Assembly (NCBI GenBank): GCA_964019695.1
Contig: CAXHUL010000214.1
Span: forward strand, 186,001-250,000
DNA length: 64,000 nucleotides
DNA from: Loripinus fragilis
Taxonomy: Eukaryota > Mollusca > Bivalvia > Lucinida > Lucinidae
Reading direction: 5' to 3'
Below are positions 43,801 to 57,000 of the stretch, in pieces; positions within the stretch are counted from its first letter, which is position 1, and each line of letters opens with the position of its first letter. The notes under the pieces are model-generated. The model was not told the origin of the DNA, did no database searches, and was given only the letters and a program-made list of their open reading frames with translations. The position numbers and the translations under genes are program-made.

Positions 43801-46800
43801 GCGTGAAAATTGTGCCGAAAGCCCTTTCAGGGGCTATTGCTCGGCACTCGGGGGACAGAAAATTTTACGCAATGCCTCACAATGAAGCACTGGTCGGGGG
43901 CTAACTTCTGGCACCAGTTTCGAGCCCGTCCGTGAAAGTGACCCGCGCAAGTTTTAGGCCGGTTCGGCTACTCTGGCCTAATGGGGCCTAATGGGAAGAT
44001 CTTCTAATGCTCATAACTTTTTAATTTTCCGATGGAACGCTTTGAAATTTTCACCATTTGTAGACGGCCTCCCGTACTACAAACTGATGCCCGTGTGGGC
44101 ATGATGAAAATAGTAGTTCGCGAGACGGAAGCGCGTAAAGCTTCGGGGCGGCAGACTTCCACACCCCGATAACTCGGTATCGAAACATTGTTGCGGGCGG
44201 GTGCGCATGGCAATACCTGCGCCTCTGTTGGCCCTATCCGCGTGCAAAATCTAAAAGCGATCAGAGCCTTAGAAAGCGCGTACAACCGCTATCCCCATTT
44301 GCCTTGGGCCCTATGGGAAAACAGGAAATATCATAATTGCGGTCCGGGGCGCGCGCGCACAATGATAATTTTCACACCCGAGTAAGCTCTTTTATAGGTC
44401 AACATTTTGGAAAAAAAATTGGCTTGCTGCCCACAGCAGGAGCTGAGAACCATGCATTCGGAGGTTTTCACACCCCACCCACTAATGCCCTCAAAGTTTG
44501 AGAAAACGCGACCTTCGCGAAAAGCCCCGGAACCTATTGCAAAGTGATGAGCAGTGCCCAGGAGCACCTCTCAGTCATTTGCGCAAAATTCCTTCGGCTA
44601 CAAGTGGCTCAAATAAGGGCGTGAAAATTGTGCCGAAAGCCCTTTCAGGGGCTATTGCTCGGCACTCGGGGGACGGAAAATTTTACGCAATGCCTCACAA
44701 TGAAGCACTGGTCGGGGGCTAACTTCTGGCACCAGTTTCGAGCCCGTCCGTGAAAGTGACCCGCGCAAGTTTTAGGCCGGTTCGGCTACTCTTGCCTAAT
44801 GGGGCCTAATGGGAAGATCTTCTAATGCTCATAACTTTTTAATTTTCCGATGGAACGCTTTGAAATTTTCACCATTTGTAGACGGCCTCCCGTACTACAA
44901 ACTGATGCCCGTGTGGGCATGATGAAAATAGTAGTTCGCGAGACGGAAGCGCGTAAAGCTTCGGGGCGGCAGACTTCCACACCCCGATAACTCGGTATCG
45001 AAACATTGTTGCGGGCGGGTGCGCATGGCAATACCTGCGCCTCTGTTGGCCCTATCCGCGTGCAAAATCTAAAAGCGATCAGAGCCTTAGAAAGCGCGTA
45101 CAACCGCTATCCCCATTTGCCTTGGGCCCTATGGGAAAACAGGAAATATCATAATTGCGGTCCGGGGCGCGCGCGCACAATGATAATTTTCACACCCGAG
45201 TAAGCTCTTTTATAGGTCAACATTTTGGAAAAAAAATTGGCTTGCTGCCCACAGCAGGAGCTGAGAACCATGCATTCGGAGGTTTTCACACCCCACCCAC
45301 TAATGCCCTCAAAGTTTGAGAAAACGCGACCTTCGCGAAAAGCCCCGGAACCTATTGCAAAGTGATGAGCAGTGCCCAGGAGCACCTCTCAGTCATTTGC
45401 GCAAAATTCCTTCGGCTACAAGTGGCTCAAATAAGGGCGTGAAAATTGTGCCGAAAGCCCTTTCAGGGGCTATTGCTCGGCACTCGGGGGACGGAAAATT
45501 TTACGCAATGCCTCACAATGAAGCACTGGTCGGGGGCTAACTTCTGGCACCAGTTTCGAGCCCGTCCGTGAAAGTGACCCGCGCAAGTTTTAGGCCGGTT
45601 CGGCTACTCTGGCCTAATGGGGCCTAATGGGAAGATCTTCTAATGCTCATAACTTTTTAATTTTCCGATGGAACGCTTTGAAATTTTCACCATTTGTAGA
45701 CGGCCTCCCGTACTACAAACTGATGCCCGTGTGGGCATGATGAAAATAGTAGTTCGCGAGACGGAAGCGCGTAAAGCTTCGGGGCGGCAGACTTCCACAC
45801 CCCGATAACTCGGTATCGAAACATTGTTGCGGGCGGGTGCGTATGGCAATACCTGCGCCTCTGTTGGCCCTATCCGCGTGCAAAATCTAAAAGCGATCAG
45901 AGCCTTAGAAAGCGCGTACAACCGCTATCCCCATTTGCCTTGGGCCCTATGGGAAAACAGGAAATATCATAATTGCGGTCTGGGGCGCGCGCGCACAATG
46001 ATAATTTTCACACCCGAGTAAGCTCTTTTATAGGTCAACATTTTGGAAAAAAAATTGGCTTGCTGCCCACAGCAGGAGCTGAGAACCATGCATTCGGAGG
46101 TTTTCACACCCCACCCACTAATGCCCTCAAAGTTTGAGAAAACGCGACCTTCGCGAAAAGCCCCGGAACCTATTGCAAAGTGATGAGCAGTGCCCAGGAG
46201 CACCTCTCAGTCATTTGCGCAAAATTCCTTCGGCTACAAGTGGCTCAAATAAGGGCGTGAAAATTGTGCCGAAAGCCCTTTCAGGGGCTATTGCTCGGCA
46301 CTCGGGGGACGGAAAATTTTACGCAATGCCTCACAATGAAGCACTGGTCGGGGGCTAACTTCTGGCACCAGTTTCGAGCCCGTCCGTGAAAGTGACCCGC
46401 GCAAGTTTTAGGCCGGTTCGGCTACTCTGGCCTAATGGGGCCTAATGGGAAGATCTTCTAATGCTCATAACTTTTTAATTTTCCGATGGAACGCTTTGAA
46501 ATTTTCACCATTTGTAGACGGCCTCCCATACTACAAACTGATGCCCGTGTGGGCATGATGAAAATAGTAGTTCGCGAGACGGAAGCGCGTAAAGCTTCGG
46601 GGCGGCAGACTTCCACACCCCGATAACTCGGTATCGAAACATTGTTGCGGGCGGGTGCGCATGGCAATACCTGCGCCTCTGTTGGCCCTATCCGCGTGCA
46701 AAATCTAAAAGCGATCAGAGCCTGAGAAAGCGCGTACAACCGCTATCCCCATTTGCCTTGGGCCCTATGGGAAAACAGGAAATATCATAATTGCGGTCCG

Positions 46801-49800
46801 GGGCGCGCGCGCACAATGATAATTTTCACACCCGAGTAAGCTCTTTTATAGGTCAACATTTTGGAAAAAAATTGGCTTGCTGCCCACAGCAGGAGCTGAG
46901 AACCATGCATTCGGAGGTTTTCACACCCCACCCACTAATGCCCTCAAAGTTTAAGAAAACGCGACCTTCGCGAAAAGCCCCGGAACCTATTGCAAAGTGA
47001 TGAGCAGTGCCCAGGAGCACCTCTCAGTCATTTGCGCAAAATTCCTTCGGCTACAAGTGGCTCAAATAAGGGCGTGAAAATTGTGCCGAAAGCCCTTTCA
47101 GGGGCTATTGCTCGGCACTCTGGGGACGGAAAATTTTACGCAATGCCTCACAATGAAGCAATGGTCGGGGGCTAACTTCTGGCACCAGTTTCGAGCCCGT
47201 CCGTGAAAGTGACCCGCGCAAGTTTTAGGCCGGTTCGGCTACTCTGGCCTAATGGGGCCTAATGGGAAGATCTTCTAATGCTCATAACTTTTTAATTTTC
47301 CGATGGAACGCTTTGAAATTTTCACCATTTGTAGACGGCCTCCCGTACTACAAACTGATGCCCGTGTGGGCATGATGAAAATAGTAGTTCGCGAGACGGA
47401 AGCGCGTAAAGCTTCGGGGCGGCAGACTTCCACACCCCGATAACTCGGTATCGAAACATTGTTGCGGGCGGGTGCGCATGGCAATACCTGCGCCTCTGTT
47501 GGCCCTATCCGCGTGCAAAATCTAAAAGCGATCAGAGCCTTAGAAAGGGCGTACAACCGCTATCCCCATTTGCCTTGGGCCCTATGGGAAAACAGGAAAT
47601 ATCATAATTGCGGTCCGGGGCGCGCGCGCACAATGATAATTTTCACACCCGAGTAAGCTCTTTTATAGGTCAACATTTTGGAAAAAAAATTGGCTTGCTG
47701 CCCACGGCAGGAGCTGAGAACCATGCATTCGGAGGTTTTCACACCCCACCCACTAATGCCCTCAAAGTTTGAGAAAACGCGACCTTCGCGAAAAGCCCCG
47801 GAACCTATTGCAAAGTGATGAGCAGTGCCCAGGAGCACCTCTCAGTCATTTGCGCAAAATTCCTTCGGCTACAAGTGGCTCAAATAAGGGCGTGAAAATT
47901 GTGCCGAAAGCCCTTTCAGGGGCTATTGCTCGGCACTCGGGGGACGGAAAATTTTATGCAATGCCTCACAATGAAGCACTGGTCGGGGGCTAACTTCTGG
48001 CACCAGTTTCGAGCCCGTCCGTGAAAGTGACCCGCGCAAGTTTTAGGCCGGTTCGGCTACTCTGGCCTAATGGGGCCTAATGGGAAGATCTTCTAATGCT
48101 CATAACTTTTTAATTTTCCGATGGAACGCTTTGAAATTTTCACCATTTGTAGACGGCCTCCCGTACTACAAACTGATGCCCGTGTGGGCATGATGAAAAT
48201 AGTAGTTCGCGAGACGGAAGCGCGTAAAGCTTCCGGGCGGCAGACTTCCACACCCCGATAACTCGGTATTGAAACATTGTTGCGGGCGGGTGCGCATGGC
48301 AATACCTGCGCCTCTGTTGGCCCTATCCGCGTGCAAAATCTAAAAGCGATCAGAGCCTTAGAAAACGCGTACAACCGCTATCCCCATTTGCCTTGGGCCC
48401 TATGGGAAAACAGGAAATATCATAATTGCGGTCCGGGGCGCGCGCGCACAATGATAATTTTCACACCCGAGTAAGCTCTTTTATAGGTCAACATTTTGGA
48501 AAAAAAATTGGCTTGCTGCCCACAGCAGGAGCTGAGAACCATGCATTCGGAGGTTTTCACACCCCACCCACTAATGCCCTCAAAGTTTGAGAAAACGCGA
48601 CCTTCGCGAAAAGCCCCGGAACCTATTGCAAAGTGATGAGCAGTGCCCAGGAGCACCTCTCAGTCATTTGCGCAAAATTCCTTCGGCTACAAGTGGCTCA
48701 AATAAGGGCGTGAAAATTGTGCTGAAAGCCCTTTCAGGGGCTATTGCTCGGCACTCGGGGGACGGAAAATTTTACGCAATGCCTCACAATGAAGCACTGG
48801 TCGGGGGCTAACTTCTGGCACCAGTTTCGAGCCCGTCCGTGAAAGTGACCCGCGCAAGTTTTAGGCCGGTTCGGCTACTCTGGCCTAATGGGGCCAAATG
48901 GGAAGATCTTCTAATGCTCATAACTTTTTAATTTTCCGATGGAACGCTTTGAAATTTTCACCATTTGTAGACGGCCTCCCGTACTACAAACTGATGCCCG
49001 TGTGGGCATGATGAAAATAGTAGTTCGCGAGACGGAAGCGCGTAAAGCTTCGGGGCGGCAGACTTCCACACCCCGATAACTCGGTATCGAAACATTGTTG
49101 CGGGCGGGTGCGCATGGCAATACCTGCGCCTCTGTTGGCCCTATCCGCGTGCAAAATCTAAAAGCGATCAGAGCCTTAGAAAGCGCGTACAACCGCTATC
49201 CCCATTTGCCTTGGGCCCTATGGGAAAACAGGAAATATCATAATTGCGGTCCGGGGCGCGCGCGCACAATGATAATTTTCACACCCGAGTAAGCTCTTTT
49301 ATAGGTCAACATTTTGGAAAAAAAAATTGGCTTGCTGCCCACAGCAGGAGCTGAGAACCATGCATTCGGAGGTTTTCACACCCCACCCACTAATGCCCTC
49401 AAAGTTTGAGAAAACGCGACCTTCGCGAAAAGCCCCGGAACCTATTGCAAAGTGATGAGCAGTGCCCAAGAGCACCTCTCAGTCATTTGCGCAAAATTCC
49501 TTCGGCTACAAGTGGCTCAAATAAGGGCGTGAAAATTGTGCCGAAAGCCCTTTCAGGGGCTATTGCTCGGCACTCGGGGGACGGAAAATTTTACGCAATG
49601 CCTCACAATAAAGCACTGGTCGGGGGCTAACTTCTGGCACCAGTTTCGAGCCCGTCCGTGAAAGTGACCCGCGCAAGTTTTAGGCCGGTTCGGCTACTCT
49701 GGCCTAATGGGGCCTAATGGGAAGATCTTCTAATGCTCATAACTTTTTAATTTTCCGATGGAACGCTTTGAAATTTTCACCATTTGTAGACGGCCTCCCG

Positions 49801-52800
49801 TACTACAAACTGATGCCCGTGTGGGCATGATGAAAATAGTAGTTCGCGAGACGGAAGCGCGTAAAGCTTCGGGGCGGCAGACTTCCACACCCCGATAACT
49901 CGGTATCGAAACATTGTTGCGGGCGGGTGCGCATGGCAATACCTGCGCCTCTGTTGGCCCTATCCGCGTGCAAAATCTAAAAGCGATCAGAGCCTTAGAA
50001 AGCGCGTACAACCGCTATCCCCATTTGCCTTGGGCCCTATGGGAAAACAGGAAATATCATAATTGCGGTCCGGGGCGCGCGCGCACAATGATAATTTTCA
50101 CACCCGAGTAAGCTCTTTTATAGGTCAACATTTTGGAAAAAAAATTGGCTTGCTGCCCACAGCAGGAGCTGAGAACCATGCATTCGGAGGTTTTCACACC
50201 CCACCCACTAATGCCCTCAAAGTTTGAGAAAACGCGACCTTCGCGAAAAGCCCCGGAACCTATTGCAAAGTGATGAGCAGTGCCCAGGAGCACCTCTCAG
50301 TCATTTGCGCAAAATTCCTTCGGCTACAAGTGGCTCAAATAAGGGCGTGAAAATTGTGCCGAAAGCCCTTTCAGGGGCTATTGCTCGGCACTCGGGGGAC
50401 GGAAAATTTTACGCAATGCCTCACAATGAAGCACTGGTCGGGGGCTAACTTCTGGCACCAGTTTCGAGCCCGTCCGTGAAAGTGACCCGCGCAAGTTTTA
50501 GGCCGGTTCGGCTACTCTGGCCTAATGGGAAGATCTTCTAATGCTCATAACTTTTTAATTTTCCGATGGAACGCTTTGAAATTTTCACCATTAGTAGACG
50601 GCCTCCCGTACTACAAACTGATGCCCGTGTGGGCATGATGAAAATAGTAGTTCGCGAGACGGAAGCGCGTAAAGCTTCGGGGCGGCAGACTTCCACACCC
50701 CGATAACTCGGTATCGAAACATTGTTGCGGGCGGGTGCGCATGGCAATACCTGCGCCTCTGTTGGCCCTATCCGCGTGCAAAATCTAAAAGCGATCAGAG
50801 CCTTAGAAAGCGCGTACAACCGCTATCCCCATTTGCCTTGGGCCCTATGGGAAAACAGGAAATATCATAATTGCGGTCCGGGGCGCGCGCGCACAATGAT
50901 AATTTTCACACCCGAGTAAGCTCTTTTATAGGTCAACATTTTGGAAAAAAAATTGGCTTGCTGCCCACAGCAGGAGCTGAGAACCATGCATTCGGAGGTT
51001 TTCACACCCCACCCACTAATGCCCTCAAAGTTTGAGAAAACGCGACCTTCGCGAAAAGCCACGGAACCTATTGCAAAGTGATGAGCAGTGCCCAGGAGCA
51101 CCTCTCAGTCATTTGCGCAAAATTCCTTCGGCTACAAGTGGCTCAAATAAGGGCGTGAAAATTGTGCCGAAAGCCCTTTCAGGGGCTATTGCTCGGCACT
51201 CGGGGGACGGAAAATTTTACGCAATGCCTCACAATGAAGCACTGGTCGGGGGCTAACTTCTGGCACCAGTTTCGAGCCCGTCCGTGAAAGTGACCCGCGC
51301 AAGTTTTAGGCCGGTTCGGCTACTCTGGCCTAATGGGGCCTAATGGGAAGATCTTCTAATGCTCATAACTTTTTAATTTTCCGATGGAACGCTTTGAAAT
51401 TTTCACCATTTGTAGACGGCCTCCCGTACTACAAACTGATGCCCGTGTGGGCATGATGAAAATAGTAGTTCGCGAGACGGAAGCGCGTAAAGCTTCGGGG
51501 CGGCAGACTTCCACACCCCGATAACTCGGTATCGAAACATTGTTGCGGGCGGGTGCGCATGGCAATACCTGCGCCTCTGTTGGCCCTATCCGCGTGCAAA
51601 ATCTAAAAGCGATCAGAGCCTTAGAAAGCGCGTACAACCGCTATCCCCATTTGCCTTGGGCCCTATGGGAAAACAGGAAATATCATAATTGCGGTCCGGG
51701 GCGCGCGCGCACAATGATAATTTTCACACCCGAGTAAGCTCTTTTATAGGTCAACATTTTGGAAAAAAAATTGGCTTGCTGCCCACAGCAGGAGCTGAGA
51801 ACCATGCATTCGGAGGTTTTCACACCCCACCCACTAATGCCCTCAAAGTTTGAGAAAACGCGACCTTCGCGAAAAGCCCCGGAACCTATTGCAAAGTGAT
51901 GAGCAGTGCCCAGGAGCACCTCTCAGTCATTTGCGCAAAATTCCTTCGGCTACAAGTGGCTCAAATAAAGGCGTGAAAATTGTGCCGAAAGCCCTTTCAG
52001 GGGCTATTGCTCGGCACTCGGGGGACGGAAAATTTTACGCAATGCCTCACAATGAAGCACTGGTCGGGGGCTAACTTCTGGCACCAGTTTCGAGCCCGTC
52101 CGTGAAAGTGACCCGCGCAAGTTTTAGGCCGGTTCGGCTACTCTGGCCTAATGGGGCCTAATGGGAAGATCTTCTAATGCTCATAACTTTTTAATTTTCC
52201 GATGGAACGCTTTGAAATTTTCACCATTTGTAGACGGCCTCCCGTACTACAAACTGATGCCCGTGTGGGCATGATGAAAATAGTAGTTCGCGAGACGGAA
52301 GCGCGTAAAGCTTCAGGGCGGCAGACTTCCACACCCCGATAACTCGGTATTGAAACATTGTTGCGGGTGGGTGCGCATGGCAATACCTGCGCCTCTGTTG
52401 GCCCTATCCGCGTGCAAAATCTAAAAGCGATCAGAGCCTTAGAAAGCGCGTACAACCGCTATCCCCATTTGCCTTGGGCCCTATGGGAAAACAGGAAATA
52501 TCATAATTGCGGTCCGGGGCGCGCGCGCACAATGATAATTTTCACACCCGAGTAAGCTCTTTTATAGGTCAACATTTTGGAAAAAAAATTGGCTTGCTGC
52601 CCACAGCAGGAGCTGAGAACCATGCATTCGGAGGTTTTCACACCCCACCCACTAATGCCCTCAAAGTTTGAGAAAACGCGACCTTCGCGAAAAGCCCCGG
52701 AACCTATTGCAAAGTGATGAGCAGTGCCCAGGAGCACCTCTCAGTCATTTGCGCAAAATTCCTTCGGCTACAAGTGGCTCAAATAAGGGCGTGAAAATTG

Positions 52801-54072
52801 TGCCGAAAGCCCTTTCAGGGGCTATTGCTCGGCACTCGGGGGACGGAAAATTTTACGCAATGCCTCACAATGAAGCACTGGTCGGGGGCTAACTTCTGGC
52901 ACCAGTTTCGAGCCCGTCCGTGAAAGTGACCCGCGCAAGTTTTAGGCCGGTTCGGCTACTCTGGCCTAATGGGGCCTTATGGGAAGATCTTCTAATGCTC
53001 ATAACTTTTTAATTTTCCGATGGTACGCTTTGAAATTTTCACCATTTGTAGACGGCCTCCCGTACTACAAACTGATGCCCGTGTGGGCATGATGAAAATA
53101 GTTGTTCGCGAGACGGAAGCGCGTAAAGCTTCGGGGCGGCAGACTTCCACACCCCGATAACTCGGTATCGAAACATTGTTGCGGGCGGGTGCGCATGGCA
53201 ATACCTGCGCCTCTGTTGGCCCTATCCGCGTGCAAAATCTAAAAGCGATCAGAGCCTTAGAAAGCGCGTACAACCGCTATCCCCATTTGCCTTGGGCCCT
53301 ATGGGAAAACAGGAAATATCATAATTGCGGTCCGGGGCGCGCGCGCACAATGATAATTTTCACACCCGAGTAAGCTCTTTTATAGGTCAACATTTTGGAA
53401 AAAAAATTGGCTTGCTGCCCACAGCAGGAGCTGAGAACCATGCATTCGGAGGTTTTCACACCCCACCCACTAATGCCCTCAAAGTTTGAGAAAACGCGAC
53501 CTTCGCGAAAAGCCCCGGAACCTATTGCAAAGTGATGAGCAGTGCCCAGGAGCACCTCTCAGTCATTTGCGCAAAATTCCTTCGGCTACAAGTGGCTCAA
53601 ATAAGGGCGTGAAAATTGTGCCGAAAGCCCTTTCAGGGGCTATTGCTCGGCACTCGGGGGACGGAAAATTTTACGCAATGCCTCACAATGAAGCACTGGT
53701 CGGGGGCTAACTTCTGGCACCAGTTTCGAGCCCGTCCGTGAAAGTGACCCGCGCAAGTTTTAGGCCGGTTCGGCTACTCTGGCCTAATGGGGCCTAATGG
53801 GAAGATCTTCTAATGCTCATAACTTTTTAATTTTCCGATGGAACGCTTTGAAATTTTCACCATTTGTAGACGGCCTCCCGTACTACAAACTGATGCCCGT
53901 GTGGGCATGATGAAAATAGTAGTTCGCGAGACGGAAGCGCGTAAAGCTTCGGGGCGGCAGACTTCCACACCCCGATAACTCGGTATCGAAACATTGTTGC
54001 GGGCGGGTGCGCATGGCAATACCTGCGCCTCTGTTGGCCCTATCCGCGTGCAAAATCTAAAAGCGATCAGAA
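40874..54072. repeat. Fourteen-unit block copy within the satellite
   Basis: Three rare variants in consecutive units recur in the same order 14 units later: A at 40874 and 52315 (CTTCAGGG), T at 41583 and 53024 (GGTACGC), A at 42630 and 54072 (CAGAACC). The spacings are 11441, 11441 and 11442 bp; the extra base matches the 1-bp deletion upstream of the third site. This marks an ancestral duplication of at least three adjacent units, probably a larger block. Confidence 0.7.
50512..50530. other. 10-bp deletion in one satellite unit
   Basis: All other units read GGCCTAATGGGGCCTAATGG; here one of the two 10-bp direct repeats GGCCTAATGG is missing, giving an 808-bp unit. Replication slippage explains it. 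Confidence 0.85.
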
Positions 54073-57000
54073 CCTTAGAAAGCGCGTACAACCGCTATCC
54101 CCATTTGCCTTGGGCCCTATGGGAAAACAGGAAATATCATAATTGCGGTCCGGGGCGCGCGCGCACAATGATAATTTTCACACCCGAGTAAGCTCTTTTA
54201 TAGGTCAACATTTTGGAAAAAAATTGGCTTGCTGCCCACAGCAGGAGCTGAGAACCATGCATTCGGAGGTTTTCACACCCCACCCACTCATGCCCTCAAA
54301 GTTTGAGAAAACGCGACCTTCGCGAAAAGCCCCGGAACCTATTGCAAAGTGATGAGCAGTGCCCAGGAGCACCTCTCAGTCATTTGCGCAAAATTCCTTC
54401 GGCTACAAGTGGCTCAAATAAGGGCGTGAAAATTGTGCCGAAAGCCCTTTCAGGGGCTATTGCTCGGCACTCGGGGGACGGAAAATTTTACGCAATGCCT
54501 CACAATGAAGCACTGGTCGGGGGCTAACTTCTGGCACCAGTTTCGAGCCTGTCCGTGAAAGTGACCCGCGCAAGTTTTAGGCCGGTTCGGCTACTCTGGC
54601 CTAATGGGGCCTAATGGGAAGATCTTCTAATGCTCATAACTTTTTAATTTTCCGATGGAACGCTTTGAAATTTTCACCATTTGTAGACGGCCTCCCGTAC
54701 TACAAACTGATGCCCGTGTGGGCATGATGAAAATAGTAGTTTGCGAGACGGAAGCGCGTAAAGCTTCGGGGCGGCAGACTTCCACACCCCGATAACTCGG
54801 TATCGAAACATTGTTGCGGGCGGGTGCGCATGGCAATACCTGCGCCTCTGTTGGCCCTATCCGCGTGCAAAATCTAAAAGCGATCAGAGCCTTAGAAAGC
54901 GCGTACAACCGCTATCCCCATTTGCCTTGGGCCCTATGGGAAAACAGGAAATATCATAATTGCGGTCCGGGGCGCGCGCGCACAATGATAATTTTCACAC
55001 CCGAGTAAGCTCTTTTATAGGTCAACATTTTGGAAAAAAAATTGGCTTGCTGCCCACGGCAGGAGCTGAGAACCATGCATTCGGAGGTTTTCACACCCCA
55101 CCCACTAATGCCCTCAAAGTTTGAGAAAACGCGACCTTCGCGAAAAGCCCCGGAACCTATTGCAAAGTGATGAGCAGTGCCCAGGAGCACCTCTCAGTCA
55201 TTTGCGCAAAATTCCTTCGGCTACAAGTGGCTCAAATAAGGGCGTGAAAATTGTGCCGAAAGCCCTTTCAGGGGCTATTGCTCGGCACTCGGGGGACGGA
55301 AAATTTTACGCAATGCCTCACAATGAAGCACTGGTCGGGGGCTAACTTCTGGCACCAGTTTCGAGCCCGTCCGTGAAAGTGACCCGCGCAAGTTTTAGGC
55401 CGGTTCGGCTACTCTGGCCTAATGGGGCCTAATGGGAAGATCTTCTAATGCTCATAACTTTTTAATTTTCCGATGGAACGCTTTGAAATTTTCACCATTT
55501 GTAGACGGCCTCCCGTACTACAAACTGATGCCCGTGTGGGCATGATGAAAATAGTAGTTCGCGAGACGGAAGCGCGTAAAGCTTCGGGGCGGCAGACTTC
55601 CACACCCCGATAACTCGGTATCGAAACATTGTTGCGGGCGGGTGCGCATGGCAATACCTGCGCCTCTGTTGGCCCTATCCGCGTGCAAAATCTAAAAGCG
55701 ATCAGAGCCTTAGAAAGCGCGTACAACCGCTATCCCCATTTGCCTTGGGCCCTATGGGAAAACAGGAAATATCATAATTGCGGTCCGGGGCGCGCGCGCA
55801 CAATGATAATTTTCACACCCGAGTAAGCTCTTTTATAGGTCAACATTTTGGAAAAAAAATTGGCTTGCTGCCCACAGCAGGAGCTGAGAACCATGCATTC
55901 GGAGGTTTTCACACCCCACCCACTAATGCCCTCAAAGTTTGAGAAAACGCGACCTTCGCGAAAAGCCCCGGAACCTATTGCAAAGTGATGAGCAGTGCCC
56001 AGGAGCACCTCTCGGTCATTTGCGCAAAATTCCTTCGGCTACAAGTGGCTCAAATAAGGGCGTGAAAATTGTGCCGAAAGCCCTTTCAGGGGCTATTGCT
56101 CCGCACTCGGGGGACGGAAAATTTTACGCAATGCCTCACAATGAAGCACTGGTCGGGGGCTAACTTCTGGCACCAGTTTCGAGCCCGTCCGTGAAAGTGA
56201 CCCGCGCAAGTTTTAGGCCGGTTCGGCTACTCTGGCCTAATGGGGCCTAATGGGAAGATCTTCTAATGCTCATAACTTTTTAATTTTCCGATGGAACGCT
56301 TTGAAATTTTCACCATTTGTAGACGGCCTCCCGTACTACAAACTGATGCCCGTGTGGGCATGATGAAAATAGTAGTTCGCGAGACGGAAGCGCGTAAAGC
56401 TTCGGGGCGGCAGACTTCCACACCCCGATAACTCGGTATCGAAACATTGTTGCGGGCGGGTGCGCATGGCAATACCTGCGCCTCTGTTGGCCCTATCCGC
56501 GTGCAAAATCTAAAAGCGATCAGAGCCTTAGAAAGCGCGTACAACCGCTATCCCCATTTGCCTTGGGCCCTATGGGAAAACAGGAAATATCATAATTGCG
56601 GTCCGGGGCGCGCGCGCACAATGATAATTTTCACACCCGAGTAAGCTCTTTTATAGGTCAACATTTTGGAAAAAAAATTGGCTTGCTGCCCACAGCAGGA
56701 GCTGAGAACCATGCATTCGGAGGTTTTCACACCCCACCCACTAATGCCCTCAAAGTTTGAGAAAACGCGACCTTCGCGAAAAGCCCCGGAACCTATTGCA
56801 AAGTGATGAGCAGTGCCCAGGAGCACCTCTCAGTCATTTGCGCAAAATTCCTTCGGCTACAAGTGGCTCAAATAAGGGCGTGAAAATTGTGCCAAAAGCC
56901 CTTTCAGGGGCTATTGCTCGGCACTCGGGGGACGGAAAATTTTACGCAATGCCTCACAATGAAGCACTGGTCGGGGGCTAACTTCTGGCACCAGTTTCGA

